Of a DNA stretch of 64,000 nucleotides, positions 42,488 to 51,708 are shown in pieces. Position numbers and translations under genes: made by a program. A model generated the notes under the pieces. It was not told the origin of the DNA and did not search any database. It was given only the letters and a program-made list of their open reading frames with translations. Source of the DNA: Nocardia sp. alder85J (GTDB taxonomy: Bacteria > Actinomycetota > Actinomycetes > Mycobacteriales > Mycobacteriaceae); the NCBI RefSeq assembly GCF_020176955.2, contig NZ_JAIUCZ020000002.1, positions 434,001-498,000 on the forward strand, written 5' to 3'. Every line of letters begins with the position of its first letter. Position 1 is the first letter of the stretch.

Positions 42488-42957
42488 CGGTCCTCTCCTT
42501 CCACGAGCCGCCACTGCAGCAGGGTGTAATTGCGTCTGCCCACCTGCTGGTCGGCGAATTCGCCGCGCACCACGGCGCCGACGGTGATCGGGCCGGCGCC
42601 CGGATCGTCGAGCAGCAGATTGCCGACCAGCCGGATCCCGCCCGCGGCAGGCAGTTCCACCACCGCGACCACGTACGGCACGGCGGTCACCAGCTCCTCG
42701 CGCGCCGGATGCCAGACCCGGGTCCAGCTGAAGAGCACGCCCTCCGGGGCTGCCGTGCGCCAGCCCGGATCGAATCGGTGGCAGCGGTGGCAGATCACCT
42801 CCGGCGGCCACTGCCAGGTGCCGCACTCGCAGTGCTGCAACCGCAGTTCGTGGGCCGCCAGCCCGTCGTGATACGGCTGGTCCAGGCCGGATGGCAGGGC
42901 CACCGGAACACCGAAAACCTGTGGCAGCGCAGTGTTTTCGCGAGCGGCTGCGGTCAC
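42484..42957 (-). CDS. DUF35 zinc-ribbon/OB-fold protein, aldolase partner
   Basis: The 157-residue protein has a rubredoxin-like zinc ribbon LQHCECGTWQWPPEVICHRCH (four Cys in two pairs, about 43-63) followed by an OB fold (VLFSWTRVWHPA, VPYVVAVVEL, GGIRLVGNLLLDDP). Such proteins pair with thiolase-like partners; in steroid side-chain breakdown the DUF35 domain of ChsH2 binds the aldolase Ltp2. Here its GTG overlaps the stop of the thiolase-like gene by four bases, strongly supporting a complex. Confidence 0.85.
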   Translation of the reverse strand: MTAAARENTALPQVFGVPVALPSGLDQPYHDGLAAHELRLQHCECGTWQWPPEVICHRCHRFDPGWRTAAPEGVLFSWTRVWHPAREELVTAVPYVVAVVELPAAGGIRLVGNLLLDDPGAGPITVGAVVRGEFADQQVGRRNYTLLQWRLVEGEDR

Positions 42958-44162
42958 AGCGCGGCCTCCGTTCCGTACAGCACCCCGCTGGTCAGCGAGG
43001 TCATCGGGCCGCCCATGGCGGCGGAGATCACAGCACCGGGCACCTGATTCGGTGCGGTGCCGCGCAATTGGCGCACCGCCTCGAGGTGGTGGCCCATGCC
43101 GAGGATGTACGCCTCGGCGAAGTTGCCGCCGCTGGTGTTCAGCGGCGCCACACCGCCGGGCGCGGTCAAGTTCGCCACGGTGAGGAACTCGCCGGCCTCG
43201 GCGTAACTGCACACGCCCATCTCGACCAGGCCCATCACCACACCGGCGGTGAAGTTGTCGTAGATCTGGAAGCTGTCGATGTCGGCGACCCCGACTCCGG
43301 CGTCCCGGTACAGCCGTTGCGTGAGGTCCCGGTACCCGGCGGTGGCGTAGTCCGGATTGTTCTCCGCGCCCGCGCCGGAGCGGTAACCACCGCTCTGCCC
43401 GGCGGCGAGTACATAGACCGGAGTCCGGCGCAGCGAGCGCGCCCGCTCCGCCGAGACCAGCAGCACCGCCGCCGCGGCGTCGCTCTCCTGGCAGCAGTCG
43501 TAGAGGTGATAAGGCTCTGCGATCCAACGGCTTTCGTCGTACTGCTCGGCGGTGAGGCCGCGATGGCGCATCACGGCCGCCGGATTGGTGCGGGCGTGCT
43601 GATAGGCGGCCATCGCGACCGCGCGCATGGTGGACTGCCCCACACCGTGTTCGGCCATCATGCGGGTGGCGCGCAACGCGTACTTGTGCGGTGCGGCGAA
43701 CGCCCCGTACGGGCCCATCGCCGCGCCGCCGAGGTCGTAGCCGGACACCTCCGGCCCGCCGCCGCTGCCGCCGTACCCGACGCCGCGGCCGAAGCGGCCC
43801 ACCTCGCCCTGCCGGCAACCCCGGTAGGCGATCACGCAGTCGGCCAGGCCCGCGGCGATCGCCGCGGCGCCGATGGCCACGTGCCCGGCCGAACCACCGC
43901 CACCGCCGCCGAACTGCATTCCGCCCAGCCGCAATTCGCGGATGCCGAGGGCGGTGGCGAGCCGGACCGGATTACTGCCGTCGTTGGAGTAGGCGACGAA
44001 GCCGTCGATGTCGGCGACCTCGACACCCGCGTCCTCGGCGGCCGCGAGTATCGCCCGCAGCACCATCGCGAACTCGGATTCGTCCGAGCCGCCGTGCCGG
44101 AAGTACTCGCTGGCGCCGATCCCGGCCACCGCGACCCGTCCGCGCAGCGAATTCGTTGTCAT
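42954..44162 (-). CDS. Thiolase-fold lipid-transfer/retro-aldolase (Ltp2-like)
   Basis: The 402-residue thiolase-fold protein has GRVAVAGIGASEYFRHGG at the start, GGGGGGSAGHVAIGAAAIAAGLAD where degradative thiolases keep the nucleophilic Cys (about 80-105, no Cys here), YDCCQESDAAAAVLLV (about 220-235), and late NTSGGNFAEAYILGMGHHLEAVRQLRG. Loss of that Cys, plus a coupled DUF35 partner, is the hallmark of Ltp2-type aldolases, which split a beta-hydroxyacyl-CoA at a branched carbon rather than performing thiolysis. It probably removes an acyl-CoA unit from the ring or side chain of the substrate. Confidence 0.82.
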   Translation of the reverse strand: MTTNSLRGRVAVAGIGASEYFRHGGSDESEFAMVLRAILAAAEDAGVEVADIDGFVAYSNDGSNPVRLATALGIRELRLGGMQFGGGGGGSAGHVAIGAAAIAAGLADCVIAYRGCRQGEVGRFGRGVGYGGSGGGPEVSGYDLGGAAMGPYGAFAAPHKYALRATRMMAEHGVGQSTMRAVAMAAYQHARTNPAAVMRHRGLTAEQYDESRWIAEPYHLYDCCQESDAAAAVLLVSAERARSLRRTPVYVLAAGQSGGYRSGAGAENNPDYATAGYRDLTQRLYRDAGVGVADIDSFQIYDNFTAGVVMGLVEMGVCSYAEAGEFLTVANLTAPGGVAPLNTSGGNFAEAYILGMGHHLEAVRQLRGTAPNQVPGAVISAAMGGPMTSLTSGVLYGTEAAL

Positions 44163-44180
44163 GCTGGATACCGCCGCCGC

Positions 44181-45362
44181 TCAGCGTCCGGCGTACGAGG
44201 CGAGCACCGACGGCGCGGCGTTGACCATCGTCGTCGGGTCGACGTACACGTGCTGGGTGGCGCCGTGGATGTCACGCACGCAGCGCGCCAGGGCGTTCGG
44301 GCCGCGCAGGCCCTTGCTGCCGGACCACGCGTACGCGAATTCCACTGCCTCCCGGCCGACTCCGGTGACCAGGGTGGAGGCCTGCCGGATGCGCTGGTAC
44401 TGGAGCTCGGAGACCTCGTGGCCGGCCTCGGCGGTCTGCTGCGCGGCGTCGAACACCTCGAAGCAGAACGCCCGCGCGGCAGCGAGTTTGCCCTCCATCA
44501 CCGCGAAATCGTGCCGGAACAACTGCTGTTCGATGATCGGCTGCACGCCGGGGCGGGATTTGCCCGCCGACAGGATCGCGTGCAGTTCGGTGAACGCGCG
44601 ACGGGCGATGCCCAGCGCGACGCCCGCGTGCCCCGCCGAGCCCATGATCTGCAAGCCCAGGTGCTGAGTCACCTGCCCGCGCAACGGCTTCGCGCCGACG
44701 CGGCGGACGGTGAACTCGGTGGGCACGAACTGTTCCGGGATCTGGTAGTCGTAGCTGCCGGTGCCGACCAGCCCGAGCACGTCCCAGTTGCCGAGGAATT
44801 CGACCTGGTCGCGCGGGACCATGAAGATGAGTTCGATCTCGTTGTTCGCGCCGGTGCGAGCGCCGCCGCCGATCCAGTCGGCATGGCCGGTGCCGCTGCC
44901 GAACTGGTAGCGGCCGCCCGCGCGGTAGCCGCCCTCGGCCGGGGTCACCTTGCCGATCGGGCCGAACATGCCCGCGATGATCGCCTTCTCCGGGCCGCGG
45001 AACAGGGTGTCCACGGCGGTGTCGGCACAGTGGCCGCCGCTGAATCCGGTGACCGACATGTTGGCCATCAGGCTCCAGCCGACCGAACCGTCGGCGGCGC
45101 TGATCTCCTCGGTGACCGCCAGCGCCTGGGTGATCGTGCCGTTGCCGCCGCCGAGTTCGCCCGGCACCAGCAGCCAGAACAGCTCGGCTTCCTTCAGCAG
45201 CGAGACCATCTCGGGGGTCATGGTGCCGTGGGCCTCCACGGCCGCGGCCGCGTCGCGCACGGCCGGCGCCACCGTGCGGGCCCGCTCGACGGGGTCGGCG
45301 ATGCCCAGTGGGGCGCCGGAGGTCGGGGCCGTGGTCACCGTCCCGTGGGTGGTGGTCTGCAT
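44181..45362 (-). CDS. HsaA-like flavin-dependent monooxygenase / acyl-CoA dehydrogenase type 2
   Basis: ATG 45362 follows GAAGGA; a longer frame to 45428 lacks a site. The 393-residue protein has an N-terminal helical domain (ARTVAPAVRDAAAAVEAHG; LLKEAELFWLLVPGELGG), GSVGWSLMANMSVTGFSGG, and a C-terminal domain of the acyl-CoA dehydrogenase type-2 group (QYQRIRQASTLVTGVGREAVEFAYAWSGSKGL). This group includes two-component hydroxylases such as HsaA, which need a separate flavin reductase; one is encoded at 55388-55888. It would hydroxylate an aromatic or cyclic intermediate. Confidence 0.78.
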   Translation of the reverse strand: MQTTTHGTVTTAPTSGAPLGIADPVERARTVAPAVRDAAAAVEAHGTMTPEMVSLLKEAELFWLLVPGELGGGNGTITQALAVTEEISAADGSVGWSLMANMSVTGFSGGHCADTAVDTLFRGPEKAIIAGMFGPIGKVTPAEGGYRAGGRYQFGSGTGHADWIGGGARTGANNEIELIFMVPRDQVEFLGNWDVLGLVGTGSYDYQIPEQFVPTEFTVRRVGAKPLRGQVTQHLGLQIMGSAGHAGVALGIARRAFTELHAILSAGKSRPGVQPIIEQQLFRHDFAVMEGKLAAARAFCFEVFDAAQQTAEAGHEVSELQYQRIRQASTLVTGVGREAVEFAYAWSGSKGLRGPNALARCVRDIHGATQHVYVDPTTMVNAAPSVLASYAGR

Positions 45363-45424
45363 CGTATTCCTTCCGTCGAGCGAAATATGGTGAACGACTG
45401 TGTATTCCGTGGTGACCGAATTGG

Positions 45425-46183
45425 TCACATGAAGCGGCCGCCGGACACCTCGAGTGCCGCGCCGGTGACGAAACCGGCCATGTCGGAGGCGAGGAAGACC
45501 GCGGCGTCGGCGATCTCGTGCGGTTCGCCGATGCGGCCCAGCGGGACGTCGGTGAGCCGGGCGGCCAGATCCGCGGGGTCCAACTGCTCGGTCATCGCCG
45601 TGCGGATGATCCCGGGCAGAATGGTGTTGACCCGGATGTTCTTGGGCGCCAGCTCTTTCGCGGCCGCCTTGGTCAAGCCGAGGATGGCCGACTTGGCGGT
45701 GCTGTAGACGGTCTGGCCGGGCAGACCGGCCTTGCCGCCGATGCTCGAGATGTTCACGATCGAGCCACTGGCCCGCCCGGACCGGTCGCCCATCGCCAGC
45801 CCGGCGTATTTGCAGCCCAGCCAGGAACCCTGCACGTGGACGTCGATCAGCACCCGGAAGTCGTGCAGCGGCACCTCGGCCATCGTCCCGTTGCGCAGCA
45901 CCCCGGCGTTGTTGACCCAGACGTCCAGGCCGCCGGGCAGGGCCGCGGCCCGCTGCGCGAGCGCGGCGACGTCGGCCTCCGAGGTGACGTCGCAGGCCAT
46001 CGCCTGCGCGTTCGTCAGTCCCTCGGCGGCCAATTTCTCGACGGCGGCGACGGTTTCGTCACCGTCCAGGTCCGCCAGGATCACCGTCGCGCCCTGGTCG
46101 AGGAAGCCGCGGGCCATGGCGAGGCCCAGCCCGCGCGCCGCGCCGGTGACGACGGCGGTCCGGCCGTTCAGTAGAGCGTTCAC
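45425..46183 (-). CDS. Short-chain dehydrogenase/reductase
   Basis: The 252-residue classical SDR has the cofactor motif TGAARGLG (about 14-21), ADLDGDE for cofactor choice (Asp suggests NAD), NNAG (about 91-94), catalytic Ser in ISSIGG, YSTAK (Tyr/Lys about 158-162), and a C-terminal GAALEVSGGRFM. It would oxidise a hydroxyl of a pathway intermediate. The start lies 26 bases downstream of the small-protein gene in the same transcript. Confidence 0.88.
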   Translation of the reverse strand: MNALLNGRTAVVTGAARGLGLAMARGFLDQGATVILADLDGDETVAAVEKLAAEGLTNAQAMACDVTSEADVAALAQRAAALPGGLDVWVNNAGVLRNGTMAEVPLHDFRVLIDVHVQGSWLGCKYAGLAMGDRSGRASGSIVNISSIGGKAGLPGQTVYSTAKSAILGLTKAAAKELAPKNIRVNTILPGIIRTAMTEQLDPADLAARLTDVPLGRIGEPHEIADAAVFLASDMAGFVTGAALEVSGGRFM

Positions 46184-46209
46184 GATTCTCTCCCTCTCGA
46201 TCGGATCGG

Positions 46210-46529
46210 TCAGTCGCTGGCGGGCAGGGTCTTCGCGGTCTTGACGACCATCGGTGCGGTGCCGTCGCCGAGCGTGCCGCGCCCGGCCTTGGTCACCAGC
46301 ACCTCCAGCGCCGGATCGGCGACAGCGGTGTAGCGCTTGCCGACCGCGGTGCCGCCCGCGAGGTCCGCCGCCGGTTCCGTCGCTGCCGCGGCGGGGACGT
46401 CGAGGCCGACCATCGGCGCGCCACCACAGGTGAGACCGACGGTGCCGGAGCCGGCGCGCACCACGATCACCTCCGTGGTGCAGGTCTGGCTGCGCAGGCG
46501 AGCGCCTGCGGTGAGCGGGGTCGGGGTGG

Positions 46530-46533
<4 letters not shown>
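46210..46533 (-). CDS. Small conserved protein of unknown function in the catabolic operon
   Basis: The 107-residue protein is strand-rich: LRSQTCTTEVIVVRAGSGTVGLTCGGAPM at about 13-41, with Cys17 and Cys36, then VGKRYTAVADPALEVLVTKAG. There is no signal peptide or membrane helix. The ATG overlaps the stop of the acyl-CoA synthetase gene by four bases, so it is probably an accessory protein of that step. I do not know the family well enough to name a function. Confidence 0.6.
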
Positions 46534-48193
<1,660 letters not shown>

Positions 48194-48197
<4 letters not shown>

Positions 48198-48406
48198 CGG
48201 TCCGCGCTCGCTTCCTCGTGCAGCGTGATGGCCCGTTCGGGGCAGTTGTCGGCGGCGTGCACCGCTCGTTCGCGCAACGGCTCGGCGTCGGTCACGAGGA
48301 CGATCGGCCACCCGTCGTCGTCGACGTCGAACAACTCCGGTTCCAGCATGTAGCACCGGCCGTGGCCGGTGCAGCGGCCACGATCGATCTCGATCCGCAG
48401 GGACAC
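48194..48406 (-). CDS. 3Fe-4S-type ferredoxin of the P450-partner class
   Basis: The 70-residue protein has the cluster motif CTGHGRC (Cys12, His15, Cys18) and a distal Cys55-Pro. In this class the second Cys of a 4Fe motif is replaced by His or another residue, giving a 3Fe-4S or atypical cluster. Mycobacterial and Streptomyces homologues pass electrons to cytochromes P450, and a P450 gene is present at 56072. GTG 48406 follows GGAGGAGAA. First gene of the leftward operon. Confidence 0.88.
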
Positions 48407-48494
48407 CGTTCTCCTCCCGAGTGAATTGCGCCCTCGACGGGCAGTCGGTCCGGCGGCGGACGCCGGCCGGTGCGAACGAGAATGGCCCCCGCTT

Positions 48495-48560
48495 CGTTAC
48501 CCGCTGCATTACTGCCGCATGGCGCTCGGGAGGGGCGCCGCGGTAACGGACGCCATAATG
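48495..48560. promoter_or_regulatory. Inverted pair of GTAAYG-N6-RTAAYG direct repeats
   Basis: On the minus strand GTAATG-N6-GTAACG (48512-48495); on the plus strand GTAACG-N6-ATAATG (48543-48560). The two direct-repeat units face away from each other across 30 bases, in the middle of the 229-base region between the ferredoxin and alcohol dehydrogenase genes. The same unit recurs at 55910-55953, which makes this a likely activator site for both divergent operons. Confidence 0.55.
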
Positions 48561-48635
48561 CCCGCGCCCGTGTAATGACCCGCGAGTCGTCCGCCGTGCG
48601 GTGGGCGGCGGCAGTGGAGGAAGCGGAGGTCAGCT

Positions 48636-49781
48636 GTGGGTTCGAGGAAGTCCCTGGCGGCGGTCGTCGTCGGTCGCGAGCAGCCGTGGCAGGTCGTGGA
48701 GATCGACGTCGCGCCACCGGCGGCGGGTGAGGTGCTGGTGGAATGGGCGGCCGCGGGCCTGTGCCATTCCGACGAGCACTTCCGCAGCGGCGACCGGGTC
48801 GGGCCGGGCACGGATGCCGCCGTCTACCCGATGCTCGGCGGCCACGAGGCGTCGGGTGTGGTGGCCGAGGTCGGCCCGGGGGTCACCCGGTTCGCGGTCG
48901 GCGATCGGGTCTGCGCCAGCTTCTCGCCCACCTGCGGCCACTGCCGGTACTGCGTCAGCGGCCGCGGCTCGCTGTGCAACGGCAACAAGGACTTCATGTC
49001 GCGCGGCCAGCTCGCCGACGGTGAATACCGCCATCACCTGGACGGCGAGCCGCTGTACCTGATGGCGAAGCTCGGCACCTTCGCCGAGCGCACGGTGGTC
49101 TCCGAGCGCTCGCTGCTGCCGATTCCCGATGATCTGCCGTTCACGGCCGCCTGCCTGATCTCCTGTGGCGTCGCCACCGGCTGGGGTTCGGCGGTGGAGA
49201 CCGCGGGCACCCGGCCCGGCGACATCGTCGTGGTGGTGGGCTGCGGCGGACTGGGCGCGGCGGCGGTGCAGGGCGCCCGCAACGCCGCAGCCGCGGCGAT
49301 CGTCGCGATCGAGCCGTTCGCGACCCGCCGCGACGCCGCGAAGACCTTCGGCGCGACGCACACCGCCGCCGCCATCGCCGACGCGCGCGCCATCGTCGAC
49401 GAGCTGACCTGGGGCCAGGGCGCCGATCGGGTGATCCTGACGCCCAGCGTGGTGACCCCCGGCATCCTGCACGACGGCCTGGCGATCACCGGTAAGGACG
49501 GCGTCCTCGTGGTGACCGGGATGGGCCCCTACGGCGAGACTCCGGTGCCGCTGGACATCGGCGCATTCGCGTTGTTCAGCAAGCAGATTCGCGGCTCGCT
49601 GTTCGGCGGGCTGGATCCGCGCGCGGCGGTGCCGCGGCTGGCCGAGCTGTACCGGCGCGGGCTGCTGGACATCGACTCGATGATCACCACCTACCCGCTG
49701 GCCGATATCAATGTGGCGCTGGCCGATCAGCTGGAGGGCCGCAACGTGCGCGGTGTGCTGACCATGAACGGTTCTCGATGA
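48636..49781 (+). CDS. NDMA-dependent-type zinc alcohol dehydrogenase
   Basis: The 381-residue medium-chain dehydrogenase has the catalytic-zinc Cys in GLCHSDEHF (about 42-50), GGHEASG (about 68-74), four structural-zinc Cys in CGHCRYCVSGRGSLC (about 97-111), and the Rossmann loop VVGCGGLGAAAV. Length and sequence resemble actinobacterial enzymes that hold NAD tightly and use mycofactocin (or NDMA in vitro) as outside acceptor. GTG 48636 follows GGAGGT. It oxidises an alcohol intermediate; it overlaps the next gene by four bases. Confidence 0.85.
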   Translation: MGSRKSLAAVVVGREQPWQVVEIDVAPPAAGEVLVEWAAAGLCHSDEHFRSGDRVGPGTDAAVYPMLGGHEASGVVAEVGPGVTRFAVGDRVCASFSPTCGHCRYCVSGRGSLCNGNKDFMSRGQLADGEYRHHLDGEPLYLMAKLGTFAERTVVSERSLLPIPDDLPFTAACLISCGVATGWGSAVETAGTRPGDIVVVVGCGGLGAAAVQGARNAAAAAIVAIEPFATRRDAAKTFGATHTAAAIADARAIVDELTWGQGADRVILTPSVVTPGILHDGLAITGKDGVLVVTGMGPYGETPVPLDIGAFALFSKQIRGSLFGGLDPRAAVPRLAELYRRGLLDIDSMITTYPLADINVALADQLEGRNVRGVLTMNGSR

Positions 49782-50929
49782 CCGCGCAATTCCCGGCGGT
49801 GCGCATCGTCGACGAGACGATGCGCGAGGGAATGCAGATCGAGGACGCGCGGATTCCGTTGGCGCGCAAGGTGGAACTGCTGAACGCGCTGTCCGGCACC
49901 GGGCTGCGGCATCTGGTCGTGGGCTCGTTCGTCAGCCCGCGCTGGGTGCCGCAGATGGCCGATGTCGAACAGCTGCTGGAACGGTTCACTCCGGTGCCGG
50001 GTGTCGAGTACACCGCGCTGGTGCTCAACGACAAAGGCGCGCAACGGCGGTCGCGTTTCACGCCGCCGCTGACCGTCGACGACCGCCCCCGGCTCACCGT
50101 GCACGCGTGCGATGTGTTCGTGCGGCGCAACACCAATCGCAGTCAGGCGCAGGAGATCGCCGCCTGGCCCGCAGTGGTCGCGGCCGCCCGGGAACGCGGT
50201 GCCCGCACGGCGACCGTGCGGCTCGGCGCGGGATTCGGCTCGAACTGGGTGGGCGACATCCCCTTCGAGTACGGCATGGACCTGCTCGCGCGGATGATCG
50301 GCGCCTGGGAAGCGGCCGGGATCACCGTCGACACCGTCTGGCTCGGCGACCCGATGGGCTGGAACACACCGCTGCGGACCGAACGCTTCGTCACCGAGAT
50401 CCTGCGGCGCTGGCCCACGGTCCGGACCATCCACCTGCACCTGCACGATCAGCGCGGCGCGGCGCTGGTGTCCGCGTGGGCCGCGCTGCGCGCGATGCCG
50501 CCGGACACCACGCTGGTGCTGGACGCCGCGGTCGGCGGCATCGGCGGCTGCCCGTACTGCGGCAACGGCCGGGTCACCGGCATGATCGCCACCGAGGACC
50601 TGGTGGATCTGCTGGAGGAATCCGGCATCCACGCCGGTGTCGACCGCGACCGCCTGATCGATGCCGCCCTGCTCGCCGCCGGGATCCTCGGCCGCGAACT
50701 ACACGGCCGCACCCCGCTCGCGGGTCCCCGCCCGCGCGGGAACCGGCTGTACCCGATGGACCTGCCGTTCATCGAGACCGCCGCGCAGGCGAGCCACTTC
50801 CGTTGCGGGCCCGATGTCTACGCCGCCGCCCGCGCGCCCTGGGCCGAGCCGATCACCAGCGTGCAACGCGATCTGGCGGAGCAGCACGGATCGCTGGCCG
50901 CCGCCGACGTCAGGAGAGTGCCCCGATGA
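49778..50929 (+). CDS. HMG-CoA lyase-like / pyruvate carboxyltransferase-family enzyme
   Basis: The 383-residue TIM-barrel enzyme of the HMGL family has DETMREGMQIED (about 11-22, metal Asp and catalytic Arg), LHLHDQRG with the metal His pair (about 222-229), and GIGGCPYCGNGRVTG (about 248-262) with the loop Cys of the lyase. It would cleave a 3-hydroxy-3-methylacyl-CoA, or condense an acyl-CoA with a keto acid. A lyase fits breakdown of a methyl-branched (terpenoid-like) skeleton. It is coupled by four-base overlaps to both neighbours. Confidence 0.82.
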   Translation: MTAQFPAVRIVDETMREGMQIEDARIPLARKVELLNALSGTGLRHLVVGSFVSPRWVPQMADVEQLLERFTPVPGVEYTALVLNDKGAQRRSRFTPPLTVDDRPRLTVHACDVFVRRNTNRSQAQEIAAWPAVVAAARERGARTATVRLGAGFGSNWVGDIPFEYGMDLLARMIGAWEAAGITVDTVWLGDPMGWNTPLRTERFVTEILRRWPTVRTIHLHLHDQRGAALVSAWAALRAMPPDTTLVLDAAVGGIGGCPYCGNGRVTGMIATEDLVDLLEESGIHAGVDRDRLIDAALLAAGILGRELHGRTPLAGPRPRGNRLYPMDLPFIETAAQASHFRCGPDVYAAARAPWAEPITSVQRDLAEQHGSLAAADVRRVPR

Positions 50930-51708
50930 CCGAGGACGTCCTGCTGGCGGAGCGGCGCGGCCATGCCGTCTGGCTGACGCTGAATCGCCCGGACCGGCTC
51001 AATGCCCTGGACACCAACATGAAAGAGCGCCTGGTGCAGGCCGCGGTAGCGGCCACCGTCGACCCGGAGGTCTGGGTCGTGGTGCTGCGCGGCGCCGGGG
51101 GCCGGGCGTTCAGTGTCGGCGGCGATCTGAAGGACATGCGGGCCCGCGACCGCGACGGCGGCCGGCCGAGCACCCCGATGATCGAGGCGGCCCGCAACGT
51201 CTACGAGGCGGTGCTGGAGATCCCGAAGCCGACCGTCGCGGTGGTCGACGGCTTCGCCCTCGGCGGCGGCTGTGAACTCGCGATGGCCTGTGACCTGCGG
51301 GTCGCCTCCGACGACGCGATCTTCGGCATGCCGGAGTCCACCCGGGGCATGGGCGCGAACTTCGGTTCGGTGCTGCTGCCCCGGCTGATCCCGCGCGCGC
51401 TGGCGATGGAGATGCTGTACTTCGGCGACCGGATGACCGCCGAGCACGCCCTGCGGATCGGGCTGATCAACCGGGTGTGGCCGAAAGCGGAACTCGATGC
51501 GCGCGTGGACGAATGGGTCGCCGACCTGCTCACCCGGGCCCCGCTGTCGTTGCGCCGCTACAAGGAGATGGCCGGAAAGGGCTGGGAAATGCCGGTTCCC
51601 GCGAATCTCCGGCTGAACGCGGGCCCCAACCCGTACCTGTCCGAGGACCGGATCGAGGGGGCGCGCGCGTTCACCGAGAAGCGGGCCCCCGTGTGGCGCG
51701 GGCGTTGA
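50926..51708 (+). CDS. Enoyl-CoA hydratase/isomerase family protein
   Basis: The 260-residue crotonase has HAVWLTLNRPDRLNALD at the start, the oxyanion-hole regions FSVGGDLKDMR (about 59-69) and GFALGGGCELAMACDLRVA (about 107-125), the catalytic-region PESTRGMG (about 133-140), and a C-terminal RYKEMAGKGWEMP. ATG 50926 lies inside the stop of the previous gene after AGGAGAG. Its last 38 bases overlap the convergent regulator gene, so one stop or the other may be slightly misplaced. Confidence 0.87.
   Translation: MTEDVLLAERRGHAVWLTLNRPDRLNALDTNMKERLVQAAVAATVDPEVWVVVLRGAGGRAFSVGGDLKDMRARDRDGGRPSTPMIEAARNVYEAVLEIPKPTVAVVDGFALGGGCELAMACDLRVASDDAIFGMPESTRGMGANFGSVLLPRLIPRALAMEMLYFGDRMTAEHALRIGLINRVWPKAELDARVDEWVADLLTRAPLSLRRYKEMAGKGWEMPVPANLRLNAGPNPYLSEDRIEGARAFTEKRAPVWRGR

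Noticed and set aside
42891..45707. 938-codon plus-strand open frame opposite the thiolase and monooxygenase genes
   Set aside because: Crosses several well-supported minus-strand genes and encodes no recognisable domain.
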